A DNA stretch of 64,000 bases from DATAOG01 sp963798075 (GCA_963798075.1 CAWCRU010000031.1:75605-139604), one strand, 5' to 3'. Positions 54,167 through 64,000 are shown, counted from the stretch's first letter. Numbers and translations are program-made. Notes: generated from the sequence alone by a model not told the origin.

Positions 54167-54949
54167 ATGGCCAAGGAACGAAAGTCGACGACGAAGCTTC
54201 TGGCGATCGCCGGCGCCCTTGCATCCGACGAAAAGAACGGCGTCGCCCAATCGATCGTCAATCGCATTCTCGACCTCGTACGGACGGGCATGCTGCGCGC
54301 CGGCGACCGGCTGCCGTCGGAGCGGGAGCTGATCCTGATCCTCGACATCAGCCGGCCGAGCCTGCGCGAGGCGCTGCGGGCGCTTTCTATATTGGGTGTC
54401 GTCGATACGAGACGCGGCGGCGGCGCGTATGTCACCGACCTCCAGGCGCGCACCCTGCTGGCGCCTCTCGATTTCTTTCTGTCGCTCTCCAAGACCAACC
54501 TCGCCGATGCGTTCGCGAGCCGGCGCGTCGTGGAGCTCGAGATCGTCCGGATGGCAGCGCGAAATGCGACGGCTGACGACGTCCTCGACCTTGAAGGAAT
54601 GCTTGTCGTGCACGAGAAGGTCCTGAACGACCCGGTCGGTTTTCGGATCCTCGACAGCCGGTTTCACGCTCGACTGTCGGCGACCGCGGGCAATGTGATC
54701 CTCGAGCGCATCGCCTATGGATTGTACAACATGGGTCTCGATCTGCGCCGCCGCGCGACCGAGAATACCGCCCTGATCAAGCGCAGCCTCGGCGAGCACA
54801 GACGCATCGTGCGCGCCATCGTCGCCAAGGATCCCGACGAGGCCGCGGTCGCCATGGGTCTTCACCTCGATCACATCGAGGACAGCACGCGCCAGGTGAT
54901 CGAGGCCGACGCCGCGAGCTTGGCAGGCTCTCGCGGCGCTCGCTCATGA
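54167..54949 (+). CDS. FadR-subfamily GntR transcriptional regulator (FCD domain)
   Basis: 260 residues. The winged HTH (about 25-95) reads VNRILDLVRTGMLRAGDRLP, SERELILILDISRPSLREAL, RALSILGVVDTRRGGGAYV. The all-helical FCD ligand domain has RRVVELEIVRMAARNATADD, DSRFHARLSATAGN (metal-site His) and GEHRRIVRAIVAKDPDEAA, then LHLDHIEDS (C-terminal His). FCD regulators respond to sugar acids or other carboxylates and bind TGGTnnnACCA-type palindromes; such a site lies at 55020-55036, just downstream, in front of the sugar ABC operon. It probably represses that operon until ligand appears. Confidence 0.9.
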   Translation: MAKERKSTTKLLAIAGALASDEKNGVAQSIVNRILDLVRTGMLRAGDRLPSERELILILDISRPSLREALRALSILGVVDTRRGGGAYVTDLQARTLLAPLDFFLSLSKTNLADAFASRRVVELEIVRMAARNATADDVLDLEGMLVVHEKVLNDPVGFRILDSRFHARLSATAGNVILERIAYGLYNMGLDLRRRATENTALIKRSLGEHRRIVRAIVAKDPDEAAVAMGLHLDHIEDSTRQVIEADAASLAGSRGARS

Positions 54950-54990
54950 AATCCGCGACCTCTCCTCGTCCGGCGGCGCGGCCCCTCAGC

Positions 54991-55018
54991 TTGACTCGGT
55001 CGGCAGACAGCGTCTATC
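54991..55018 (+). promoter_or_regulatory. Candidate promoter of the third sugar ABC operon
   Basis: TTGACT at 54991-54996, a 16-base spacer and TCTATC at 55013-55018 (or TATCCA at 55015-55020 with 18 bases). It directly abuts the operator-like palindrome, and the predicted transcript start would lie inside it. GGGAGG at 55072-55077 then serves the ATG at 55083. Confidence 0.5.
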
Positions 55019-55019
55019 C

Positions 55020-55036
55020 AAGTGGTCTGGCCACTT
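55020..55036. promoter_or_regulatory. Operator-like palindrome for the FCD regulator
   Basis: AAGTGGTC-T-GGCCACTT: two eight-base arms that match at seven of eight positions, extended by TCC/GGA outside. The core TGGTCTGGCCA differs by one base from the TGGTCnGACCA site known for FCD-type GntR regulators such as LldR-like proteins. Its position over the predicted promoter start, between regulator and operon, fits repression. Confidence 0.6.
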
Positions 55037-55082
55037 TGGAAGTGGGCAACTGACGGGTTCCTTCACGCAACGGGAGGAAATA

Positions 55083-56090
55083 ATGCGTCCAATCACTCGG
55101 CGAACGTTGATAAGGTCCACCGTCGCCCTCGGCGCCGCAAGCGCCCTGGCTTCGCCCTTCAGGGCCCTGGCGGGGAACAATCCCCCCAAGATCGGCATTG
55201 TCGCGAAGATCCGCATTCCCTGGTTCGACAACGTCGAGAAGGGCGTGCTCAAGGCGGGCGAGGACCTGGGCGTCAAGGCATGGATGATCGCTCCGACCTC
55301 CGACGATGCCGCCCAGCAGGTCCGCGCGGTCGAGGATCTGATCGCCCAGCAGGTCGATGTCATCGGCGTCATCCCGAACGACGGCGCCGCCCTCGAGCCG
55401 GTTTTCAAGCGCGCCCAGGATGCCGGCATCCACGTCATCGTTCATGAGCAGCCCGCCCAGAAGAACGCCGACTGGGACATCGAGCTCATTCAGGATCAGC
55501 AGTTCGGCGAGGCCCATCTCGAGGCGTTCGCCGATGCCATCGGTGGCGAGGGAAAGTACGTCCTTTACGTCGGCGGCCTGACGGTGACGCTCCACAACGT
55601 CTGGGCCGATGCTGCCGTTGCCCTGCAGAAGCAGAAGTACCCGAACATGGAGCAGGTCGGCGATCGCTTCGGCGTCTCCAATAGCGTCGACGACAGCTAC
55701 AAGACCGCCGTCGATCAGATGCGCGCCCATCCCGATCTCAAGGGCTTTTTGATCTTCGGTGCCAACGGACCGATCGGTGCGGGCCAGGCGGTCGCGGATC
55801 GCGAGCAGATCGGCAAGGTGATCGTCGTCGGACCGTTCATTCCGAGCCAGGGCAAGAGCCTGATGAAGCAGGGGGCCATTACCCGCGGCTTCCTCTGGAA
55901 CCCGATCGATGCCGGCTACGCGCTGGTCCAGCTCGGCAACCTGCTTGCGACCGGCGTGACGCCCACCGATGGCATGGACATCCCGGGCCTCGGGCCCGTC
56001 CAGCTCGGACCGGAAGAGCGGACCTTGCGCGCCAACAAGATGCTGGACATCAATCCGGATACGATCGACAAGCTGGCAGAGCTGATCTAG
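55083..56090 (+). CDS. Tat-exported sugar-binding protein of ABC transporter
   Basis: 335 residues. The N-terminus TRRTLIRSTVALGAASALAS is a twin-arginine signal, so export is predicted in folded form. The mature fold is the RbsB/LsrB/RhaS class: KIGIVAKIRIPWFDNVEKGV, QVRAVEDLIAQQVDVIGVIP, GIHVIVHEQPAQKNADWDIE, GEGKYVLYVGGLTVTLHNVW and MRAHPDLKGFLIFGANGPIG. This subtype is common for AI-2, rhamnose and related ligands, which also use two permeases. First gene after the operator; strong ribosome site GGGAGG. Confidence 0.9.
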   Translation: MRPITRRTLIRSTVALGAASALASPFRALAGNNPPKIGIVAKIRIPWFDNVEKGVLKAGEDLGVKAWMIAPTSDDAAQQVRAVEDLIAQQVDVIGVIPNDGAALEPVFKRAQDAGIHVIVHEQPAQKNADWDIELIQDQQFGEAHLEAFADAIGGEGKYVLYVGGLTVTLHNVWADAAVALQKQKYPNMEQVGDRFGVSNSVDDSYKTAVDQMRAHPDLKGFLIFGANGPIGAGQAVADREQIGKVIVVGPFIPSQGKSLMKQGAITRGFLWNPIDAGYALVQLGNLLATGVTPTDGMDIPGLGPVQLGPEERTLRANKMLDINPDTIDKLAELI

Positions 56091-56233
56091 TCACGCGGAC
56101 AATCGCCGGGCCTCCGCAGGAGGCGTGCCGCTCTCGACCGCATGCGGCCGAGGTTCCGACCACGGCCTCGGTCGGGACAGGGCCGTTGCGGGCGGTTTGC
56201 ATCGGCCATGGCCTCCGGTACGCTGCCCTCTCG

Positions 56234-57744
56234 ATGACCACCGTCGCTCCTGCAACTCCGGCGCCTTTCCTCGGCCTGCACGGCATCGGCAAACGCTTCG
56301 GCGGCACGCTCGCGCTGGCGGATGTCGACTGGGAGGTCGAGGCGGGCGAGGTCCATTGCCTCGTCGGCGAGAACGGCTCGGGCAAATCCACTCTGATCAA
56401 GATCGTGGCCGGCGTGCACGCGCCGTTGCCGGGCGGCCGCATCGTCGTCGACGGCGTCGCCCACGCCAGCCTGACGCCGCATCAGGCCAAGGAGCTCGGC
56501 ATCCAGGTCATCTACCAGGACCTGTCGTTGTTCCCCAACCTCTCGGTCCTGGAGAACATCGCGATCGATCATGAGCTCGGCGGGCCGGCGGCCTTGGTTC
56601 GCCCGCGCGCGATGCGCGCCGCCGCCGAGGCGACCTTGGCCAGCCTCGACGCGCACCTGCCCCTGCGGGCGCCGGTCGGCCGACTGTCGGTCGCGCAACG
56701 TCAGATCGTGGCCATTTGCCGGGGCCTCGCGACGCGGGCGCGCCTGCTGTTCATGGACGAGCCGACCTCGTCATTGACCCACCGTGAGGTCGAGCGCCTG
56801 CTCGAGGTCGTGCGGCGGCTCAAGCAATTGGGGGTGGCCGTCGTGTTCGTCAGTCACCGGCTCGAGGAGGTGGTGCGGATCGCGGCCAGGGTTACGGTGC
56901 TCCGCGACGGCAGGAAAGTCGCGACCTTGCCCGCAGCCGAAGTCGACGATCACCGTCTCGCCGAGCTGATGACGGGCAGCCGGTTCGAGCCCACGCTCAG
57001 GGCGGGCCGCCGCGATGACAAAAAGCCCGTGCTGGAAGCGCGCGGACTGTCGCGGGCGGGCGAGTTCAACGATGTCTCGTTCACCGTGCACGCGGGCGAG
57101 GTGCTGGGTCTCACGGGTCTGCTCGGCGCCGGCCGGACCGAACTGGCTCTCTCGCTCTTCGGGATGACGCGGCTCGATCGGGGCGAGCTGCTGCTCGACG
57201 GGGCGCCCCTGCGGCTGCGGTCGAATCAGGACGCCATCGCCGCCGGTATCGCCTACGTCTCGGAGGACCGGCTGGGGCTCGGGCTCAATCTTCGGCAGTC
57301 GATCGCCGACAACGTGGCGCTCGCCGTCCTGGGTGACCTCAGGGACCGCGCCGGCCTCGTGACGGGTGCGCGGCGGGCCGCCCTGGCGCGGCAATGGATC
57401 GCCAGGCTGGCCGTGCGGGCCGACGACGTCGAGGCTGCCGTCCAGACCTTGTCCGGCGGCAACCAGCAGCGGGTCGTGCTCGCCAAGTGGCTCGCCACCA
57501 ACCCCAAGGTGCTGATCCTCGACAGCCCGACGGTCGGCGTCGACATCCGCAACAAGCACGGCATCTATGAGGTCATCCGCGAGCTGGCCCGGGACGGCGT
57601 CGCCATCCTTTTGATCTCCGACGAGATCCCCGAGGTCTACTACAACTCGGATCGCGTTCTCCACATGCACGAAGGTCGTCTCGTCGGCGATTACCTGCCG
57701 GGCGAAGTGACGGAAGCGGCTTGGCGGAGGCGGTCTTTGCGTAG
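56234..57744 (+). CDS. Sugar ABC transporter ATP-binding protein, double-domain, 3' frameshift
   Basis: About 500 residues. Module 1: GENGSGKSTLIKIVAG, YQDLSLFPNLSVLEN, LSVAQRQIVAICRG, LLFMDEPTSSL, VSHRLEEVV. Module 2: GLLGAGRTELALSLFG, YVSEDRLGLGLNLRQSIADN, LSGGNQQRVVLAKWLA and VLILDSPTVGVDIRNK, where Asp-Ser replaces the usual Asp-Glu. Near 57716-57720 one base seems missing: the expected end EVTEAxLAEAVFA-stop is in the next frame and stops at 57742-57744. As written, the frame runs straight on into the permease gene and simulates a fusion. Confidence 0.82.
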
Positions 57745-58736
57745 CTTGGCGGCGCTGCTCCTCGAGCGCAGCGAGACGGCGCTCGCCGCCGTGATCATTG
57801 TCCTCGCGGTCGTCTTTTCGCTATCTTCGCCGTATTTTCTGACGCTGTCGAACGCGGCGGACCTGATCGAGGCCTATGCCGTCACGACGATTCTGGCGTC
57901 GGGCGTCTTCGTGGTCCTGGTCTCGGGCGGCATCGACATCTCATTCGCCGCCGTCGCCTCGGTCACCCAGTACGTTGCCGCCACCGTCGCCACCGAACTT
58001 CGGCTTCCCCGCGTTGCCGTCAATCGGACTGGCCTGCCTCCTCGGCTTTCTGCTTGGCAGCATCAATGCGCTGCTGACGTATTACCTGCGCGTCGTGTCG
58101 ATCATCGTGACGATCGCGACCGCCAGCATCTTCTATGCCCTCCTCATCTACATCACCGGCGGCAGCGAGATCTACAATCTGCCCGGCTGGTGGACCGACC
58201 GCATCGTCTTCTTCCGGATCGAGACGGCCTCGGGCGATTTCGCCCGCATCACGCTGCCCATGGTCGTCATGGCCGTTGTCGTCCTCGTGACGCATCTTTT
58301 GATGACCCGCACCCACATCGGCCGTCAGGTCTACGCCATCGGCGGCAACCTCGAGAGCGCCAGCCGCATCGGCGTGAACATCCTGCGGGTCCAGATCTTC
58401 GTCTACGGCTATCTCGGGTTCCTCGCCGGCATCGCGGGCTTCGTTCAGGCGCATCGCGTTCACCAGGCGGTTCCGACGGCGATGTTCGGCACCGAGCTCG
58501 GCGTCCTGGCGGTTGCGATCATCGGCGGCGCCAGCCTCGTCGGCGGGGTCGGAACGATGGGCGGTGTCGTCCTCGGCGTGCTGCTCCTCGCCATGCTGCA
58601 AAACGGCCTGAACCTGCTCGGGGTCTCGTCCTATTTCTTCGGCGTCGTGATCGGGCTCGCGATCCTCTTGTCGATCAGCGTGACCGGAATGGCCGAGCAA
58701 CGCCTGCGGCGCCGGCAAGCGGGGCCGCAGAGGTGA
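57737..58736 (+). pseudogene. Sugar ABC transporter permease 1, one frameshift
   Basis: A TTG at 57737 overlaps the ATPase stop and begins MRSLAALLLERSETALAAVI. Homology continues with AYAVTTILASGVFVVLVSGG, IDISFAAVASVTQY and, after a one-base shift near 57990-58000, with FGFPALPSIGLACLLGFLLG, RVVSIIVTIATASIFYALLI, YAIGGNLESASRIGVNILRV and IIGGASLVGGVGTMGGVVLG. The family length is fully covered when the shift is corrected. It is one of two permeases, like LsrC/LsrD or RhaP/RhaQ. Confidence 0.8.
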
Positions 58737-58766
58737 CCGATCGCAAGCCGGCGCCGGCGGCCGCCC

Positions 58767-59774
58767 GTGGCAGCGAACGCTCAGCTTGACCGGCTGGTGG
58801 CCGCGCTGCGCGGGGGCGGCACGAATCTTTTCGGCCTCGTCGTGCTGCTTGCAGCCCTTTTCGCGGTCTTCTCGCTGCTCCTGCCCGGCACGTTTCTGCG
58901 GCCCGGGACGATGCAGGCCATGATGTTCCAGCTGCCGGAGCTCGGGCTCCTGTCGCTGGCAATGGCGCTGCCGCTGGTGTCGGGCGGCTTGAACCTCGCG
59001 ATCATAGCGACCGCCAACCAGTCCGCCCTGCTGATGGCCTGGCTTTTGACGACGCAGATGCCCGCAGACGTCGGCGGCGGTGAGCTGGCCATATGGCTGA
59101 CGTTGGCGCTGGCGGCCGGTTGCGCTCACTGCCTGATCGTCGGCCTCGTCACCGGCGCGATCGTCGCCTATGGCGGCGCCCACCCGATCCTGGTCACCCT
59201 CGGGACCCAGACCCTGATCGGCGGCATCAGCATCTGGCTCACCCGGGGCCGCACGCTCACGGGCTTCCCCGACGCGCTGCTGGTCGTCTCGAACGAGACA
59301 TTCCTCGGAATGCCGTACTCGTTCATCCTGTTCGTCGTCGTCGCAGGGCTGGCCTATCTGCTTCTCACCCGCACGCCGCTCGGCATCCGCATTCACATGA
59401 TCGGCTCGAACCTCGAGGCGACGCGCTTCTCCGGCGTCGACACCCGGCGCGTCCAGATCTGGGTGTATGTTCTGTCCAGTCTGCTGTGCTGGCTCGCCGC
59501 GATCGTGATGATGGCGCGCTTCAATTCGGCCGGCGCCGATATCGCGCAGTCCTACCTGCTGATCACGATCCTTGCCGCCATCCTCGGCGGCATCGACCCC
59601 TATGGCGGCTTCGGGCGCATCTCCGGCCTGGTGATCGCGCTCGCCATCCTCCAGACGATCTCGAGCGGCTTCAATCTGCTCGGCTTCAGCCAGCACCTGA
59701 CGCTGGCGCTGTGGGGGCTGACGCTTCTCGGCGTGATGGCGGTCAAACGCGTCTCCGGCGCTTTGGTGCCATGA
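58767..59774 (+). CDS. Sugar ABC transporter permease 2
   Basis: 335 residues with about ten hydrophobic segments: GLVVLLAALFAVFSLLLPGT, ELGLLSLAMALPLVSGGLNL, GGAHPILVTLGTQTLIGGIS, GIRIHMIGSNLEATRFSGVD and ILAAILGGIDPYGGFGRISG. The usual GIDLS coupling motif is GGLNLA here, as in the second permease of dual-permease systems. GTG start at 58767, 30 bases after the first permease. Last gene of the third sugar operon. Confidence 0.88.
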   Translation: MAANAQLDRLVAALRGGGTNLFGLVVLLAALFAVFSLLLPGTFLRPGTMQAMMFQLPELGLLSLAMALPLVSGGLNLAIIATANQSALLMAWLLTTQMPADVGGGELAIWLTLALAAGCAHCLIVGLVTGAIVAYGGAHPILVTLGTQTLIGGISIWLTRGRTLTGFPDALLVVSNETFLGMPYSFILFVVVAGLAYLLLTRTPLGIRIHMIGSNLEATRFSGVDTRRVQIWVYVLSSLLCWLAAIVMMARFNSAGADIAQSYLLITILAAILGGIDPYGGFGRISGLVIALAILQTISSGFNLLGFSQHLTLALWGLTLLGVMAVKRVSGALVP

Positions 59775-59792
59775 TCCGCTGACGCGCCGGCG

Positions 59793-59813
59793 CCGGCGGC
59801 GTATAACCGCCGG
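59793..59813 (+). terminator. Possible hairpin after the third sugar operon
   Basis: CCGGCGG-CGTATAA-CCGCCGG, a perfect seven-base stem with a seven-base loop, 19 bases behind the last permease. No T-run follows, so it would be a weak or factor-assisted terminator. Confidence 0.35.
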
Positions 59814-59949
59814 TCATCGAAACCAAAGCCGGCCGGCATTTCACAAGCTCGCTCCTGGCCCCCTAAGGTGATCGGTGTTCCGGGGCGGCCGCCGGCATGC
59901 GCCGGCGGGCCGATGAGCCGCGGGCCGGAAGTGCTGGAGGACCCAGACG

Positions 59950-61897
59950 ATGTCCGAACCTCTGCCCGCTGCCCTGCTCGATGCCGAGTGGCTCGAGGCC
60001 GATGGCCTTGGCGGCTTTGCCTCCGGGACCGTGGGGGGCGCCCGGACGCGGCGCTACCACGCCCTGCTGCTGGCGGCGACCACGCCGCCGACCGGCCGGG
60101 TCGTCCTGGTCAACGGGCTCGAGGTCTGGCTCGAGACCGCGGGCGGCAGCTTCGCGCTCAGCACCCAGCGCTATACGCCGGACGTCGTCTGGCCGGGCGG
60201 CCAGGCGCGGATCGTCGAGTTCCGCGCCCAGCCCTGGCCGCAATGGACTTTCCGCACCGAGGACGGGACCCTGGTGAGCCAGGAGGTCGTGGCCTGCCAT
60301 GGCCGGGGCGACGTGATCGTCCGGTGGCGGATGCTGTCGCGGCCGGGCTCGGCGCGGCTCACGGTGCGGCCGCTGCTCTCGGGCCGCGACTACCATGCGC
60401 TGCACCACGAGAACCCGGGCTTCGCGTTCGCGGCCGAGGTCACCGGCGCGCGCGTGCTCTGGCGGCCCTATCCGGGCATCCCGGCGATCTCGGCGGTCGC
60501 CGTCGATGGCAGCTACCGCGAGGAGCCGGCCTGGTACCGCAACTTCCAGTACGATCGTGAGCGCGAGCGCGGTCTCGACTTCGTCGAGGACCTGGCCTCG
60601 CCCGGGGTCTTCACCTGGACGCTCAACGGCCGCGAGGCGACCTTGATGCTCGCGGCCGGCGAGGCCGACCCAGAGGTCGACGCCGGCTGGCTGATGGATG
60701 TCGAGGCAAGGCGGCGCAAGCGCTTCACCTCGCCCCTGCAGCAGGCGGCGGATGCCTATGTCGTGCAGCGGGGCAGCGGCAAGACGATCGTCGCGGGCTA
60801 CCCCTGGTTCACCGACTGGGGCCGCGACACCTTCATAGCCCTGCGCGGCTTCATGACCTTGCCGGGCGGACAGGAGCTCGCCCATGACATCCTGCTCGCC
60901 TGGGCGGAGACCGTCTCGGAAGGCATGGTGCCGAACCGGTTTTCGGATGCGGGCGACGGGCCCGAGTACAACGCGGTCGACGCCTCGCTCTGGTACGTGG
61001 TCGCGGTGCACGAGTTCCTGCAGGCGGCGCGTGCGACGGTGGCGCCTGCGACCGTGGCCGCGCTGCGCGCCGCGGTCGGCAGGATCGTGGCCGGCTATCG
61101 CGCCGGCACCCGCTACGGATCAAGATGGACGAGGACGGGCTGCTCGCCGCGGGCGTGCCGGGCGTGCAGCTGACCTGGATGGACGCCAAGGTCGGCGATC
61201 GGGTGGTGACCCCCCGGATCGGCAAGCCGGTCGAGGTCCAGGCGCTGTGGCTGAACGCGGTCAAGATCGCCGGCGCCGAGCGCGCCCGAGTGGCGGGAGC
61301 TCTACCGCCATGCGCTCGCCTCCTTCCAGCTCCGGTTCTGGAACGAGCAGCGCGGCTGCCTGTTCGACGTCGTCGACGAGGATCACGAGGCGGGCAAGAA
61401 CGATCCCGCCGTCCGGCCGAACCAGGTCCTGGCGGTCGGCGGCCTGCCCTATCAGGTGCTGGTCGAGCCCTACGCGACCTGGGTGGTCGAGACGGTCGAG
61501 CGCGAGCTCCTGACGCCCCTCGGCCTGCGCTCGCTGGCGCCCTTCGAGCCCGGCTATCGGCCGCACTATGCAGGCGGCGTCTTGGAGCGCGATTCGGCCT
61601 ACCACCAGGGCACCGTCTGGCCCTGGCTGATGGGCCCGTTCGTCGAGGCCTGGCTGCGGGTCCGCGGCCATAGCTCCGGCGGCCAGGCGCGAGGCGGACA
61701 CGCGCTTCCTGGCGCCCTTGCGCGCGCATCTGGAGGTCGCGGGCCTCGGCCACATCTCGGAGGTCGCGGACGCCGAGCCGCCGTACCGGCCGGGCGGCTG
61801 CCCGTTCCAGGCCTGGTCGCTGGGCGAGCTGTTGCGCGCGAGCCGCCTGGTCGAGGAGCCGGCGACGGCGCCGAGTTGCCACGTCGACGCTGCTTGA
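59950..61897 (+). pseudogene. Glycogen-debranching-type amylo-alpha-1,6-glucosidase, three frameshifts
   Basis: The first 385 codons are intact: EWLEADGLGGFASGTVGGAR, TRRYHALLLAATTPPTGRVV and YPWFTDWGRDTFIALRGFMT (the catalytic-domain signature of bacterial GDE), then GDGPEYNAVDASLWYVVAVH. Then come one missing base near 61117 (GIKMDEDGLLAAGVPGVQLT resumes), one extra base in CCC near 61286 (EWRELYRHALASFQLRFWNE resumes) and a further shift near 61680 (READTRFLAPLRAHLEVAGL to the TGA at 61895). The (alpha/alpha)6 GH domain is otherwise complete (~640 residues). The enzyme would debranch glycogen or act on related glucosides. GGAGG precedes the ATG. Confidence 0.8.
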
Positions 61898-61939
61898 TCA
61901 ACCGCTACCCCGATCCACGCCCTGCCAGGAGGCACCGAG

Positions 61940-64000
61940 ATGCTCAAGACCGCCGAAGCTCCCGTGCGGCCCGAGGCGCGGACCGCGCCGGAGCCCGGCG
62001 GCCGAGCCCGCCGAGCGCGCCCGGCTCGCCGAGGACACCAGCGGCGAAGTGCGCTGGAAGCGCTGGGGCCCTATCTCAGCGAGCGCCAGTGGGGCACCGT
62101 GCGCGAGGACTACAGCCCTTATGGCAACGCCTGGGAGTACTTCTCCGCACGACCAGGCGCGCTCGCGCGCCTATCGCTGGGGCGAGGACGGCATCGCCGG
62201 CATCAGCGACGACAGTCAGCGGCTGTGCCTGGCGCTGGCGCTCTGGAACGGCAGGGACCCGATCCTCAAGGAGCGGCTGTTCGGCCTGACCAACGGCGAG
62301 GGCAACCACAGCGAGGACGTCAAGGAGCTCTATTACTATCTCGATGCCACGCCGACCCACAGCTACCTGAAGTATCTCTACAAATATCCGCAGGCCGAGT
62401 TCCCCTACGCCTGGCTGGTCGAGGAGAACCGGCGGCGCGGCAAGGACCAGCCCGAGTTCGAGCTGATCGATACCGGCCTGTTCGACGACGACCGCTATTT
62501 CGACGTGTTGGTCGAGTACGCCAAGGCAGCGCCTGAGGACATCCTGATGCGGGTCACGGTGCACAACCGCGGCGCCGGAGGCGGCGGTGATCCACGTCCT
62601 GCCGCAGCTCTGGTTCCGCAACATCTGGTCCTGGCGCGAGCACGCCGAGCGGCCAGCGCTTTACGCCGACGACGTCGGCACGTCGGGGTCCAGAGCAAGC
62701 TGTTCGCCGACACCTATCTGTATGCGGACGGCGCGCCGGAGCTGCTGTTCTGCGACAACGACACCAATGTCCGCAAGCTCTATGGCGTCGATGGCAGCCA
62801 AGGCTATTTCAAGGACGGCTTCCACGACTATCTGATCGCGGGCCGGCGGATGCGGTCAATCCCGGCCACCGGGGCACCAAGGCTGCCGCCCACTACCGGC
62901 TCGAGGTCCCGGCCCACGGCGTCGCGACGGTGCGGCTGCGCCTGGCCCAGGGCATGCTGCAGCCAGCCGTTCGCCGACTTCGATGCGGTGTTCGCCAGGC
63001 GCCTGGCCGAGGCGGATGCGTTCTACGCCGATCTGCAGGCCGGGCTCGAGGATCCGGACGCGCGCAGCGTCCAGCGTCAGGCGTTCGCCGGCATGATCTG
63101 GAGCAAGCAGTTCTTCCACTACGACGTGCGGCGCTGGCTCGACGGGCGATCCGACCCAGCCGCCGCCGCCCGAGGGGCGCAAGCACGGCCGCAACAGCGA
63201 GTGGCGCCACCTCAACAACTACGACATCATCTCGATGCCGGACAAATGGGAGTATCCCTGGTACGCCGCCTGGGACCTCGCCTTCCACTGCATTCCGCTG
63301 GCCCTGGTCGATGCCGAGTTCGCCAAGCAGCAGCTCGTGATGCTGACCCGCGAGTGGTACATGCACCCCAACGGCCAGCTGCCGGCCTACGAGTGGGCGT
63401 TCGGCGACGTCAACCCGCCGGTGCACGCCTGGTCGGCCTGGCGCGTGTTCCAGATCGACCGCAAGCAGCGCGGCGACGACGTGGGCGACATCGCCTTCCT
63501 CGAGCGCGTGTTCCACAAGCTGATGCTCAATTTCACCTGGTGGGTGAACCGCAAGGACGCCCAGGGCCGCAACGTCTTCCAGGGCGGCTTTCTCGGCCTC
63601 GACAACATCGGCGTGTTCGACCGCTCGGCGCCGCTGCCGACCGGCGGCTTCATCAATCAGTCCGACGGCACCGCCTGGATGGCGATGTACTGCCTGAATC
63701 TGATGCGGATCGCGCTCGAGCTCGCCCAGCACAACCACACCTACGAGGACATCGCGACCAAGTTCTTCGAGCATTTCCTCTATATCGCCGAGGCGATGAC
63801 CAATCTCGGCGGCCAGGACATCGGGCTGTGGGACGAGGAGGACCAGTTCTTCTATGACGAGCTCAACCTGACCAACGGCGAGATCATCCCCTTGCGGGTG
63901 CGCTCGATGGTCGGCCTGATCCCGCTGTTCGCGGTCGAGACGCTCGAACTGGATCATGCTGGAACGGCTGCCGGCGTTCAAGGCGCGCCTCGAATGGTTC
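61940..64000 (+). pseudogene. MGH1/GH63-like glucosidase, many frameshifts, runs off the window
   Basis: Conserved stretches in changing frames: AERARLAEDTSGEVRWKRWG, REDYSPYGNAWEYFS, SRAYRWGEDGIAGISDDSQR, LCLALALWNGRDPILKERLF, GLTNGEGNHSEDVKELYYYL, VIHVLPQLWFRNIWSWREHA, YGVDGSQGYFKDGFHDYLI. From about 63170 the frame is clean: NNYDIISMPDKWEYPWYAAW, NGQLPAYEWAFGDVNPPVHA and GGFLGLDNIGVFDRSAPLPT. These match large bacterial MGH1-type glycoside hydrolases related to mannosylglycerate hydrolase and GH63 glucosidase. At least seven shifts fall between 61990 and 63170. The C-terminus lies beyond the window. Confidence 0.78.

Noticed and set aside
57950..59696. A 558-codon minus-strand open frame over the two permease genes
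   Set aside because: Low-complexity, His/Asp/Gln-rich, antisense to well-conserved permeases.

Overview
The window is GC-rich chromosomal DNA. Gene content points to an alphaproteobacterium, with Rhodospirillales/Geminicoccales-like soil or water lineages as my best guess. The supporting genes are a class III cyclase-TolB-TPR protein, an Mla-type lipid transporter, GlcE, QueG, a CHAD/CYTH-like pair and several ribose-type sugar ABC systems. I see no rRNA, tRNA, CRISPR array, integrase or intact insertion sequence. Taxonomy is inferred from gene families only.

Layout. 0-10 kb holds housekeeping and cell-surface genes: a partial two-repeat protein, small lipoproteins, an HNH nuclease, a VOC protein, a GT4 glycosyltransferase, and a tight minus-strand run GST-queG-SDR-GH30. 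10-18 kb is a first sugar ABC system (binding protein, permease, single-domain ATPase) with an EEP phosphatase and glcE in the same minus-strand run, followed by GNAT and aldose-epimerase-like genes. 18-23 kb has a methyltransferase, a CHAD + CYTH-like pair, a K+ channel and a cyclase-TPR regulator. 23-30.2 kb is a four-carbon acid sugar locus (ltnD, denD, otnK, otnC) next to an orphan MalE-type binding protein. 30-35 kb carries a ribbon-helix-helix protein, LysE, an OmpA-type protein with inverted domain order, DUF417 and NDH-2.

Roughly 35-43 kb is a decay zone. It has fragments of several genes, short ~21-bp repeats, a cluster of ATGCGTCAC motifs, a long inverted repeat, and a wrecked LuxR/cyclase/AAA/TPR regulator. 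43-49.4 kb is a second sugar ABC operon (ATPase, permease, binding protein) followed on the same strand by a cupin, a sialidase-like propeller and a Tm-1-like (UPF0261) protein. 49.4-53.8 kb is a SYLF protein plus a lipid ABC operon (MlaE-MlaF-MlaD-PqiC-like). 54-59.8 kb is a third sugar ABC operon (FCD regulator, Tat-exported binding protein, ATPase, two permeases) with a visible promoter and operator. 59.9-64 kb holds two glycoside-hydrolase genes (glycogen-debranching-type, then MGH1/GH63-like), both broken by many single-base shifts.

A recurrent feature is protein homology that continues across a one-base frame change, in at least ten genes. In several cases the shift lies in a homopolymer. 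Many neighbours are intact, so both assembly error and real gene decay are possible. Coordinates of such genes are given for the whole homologous span and the shift is described.
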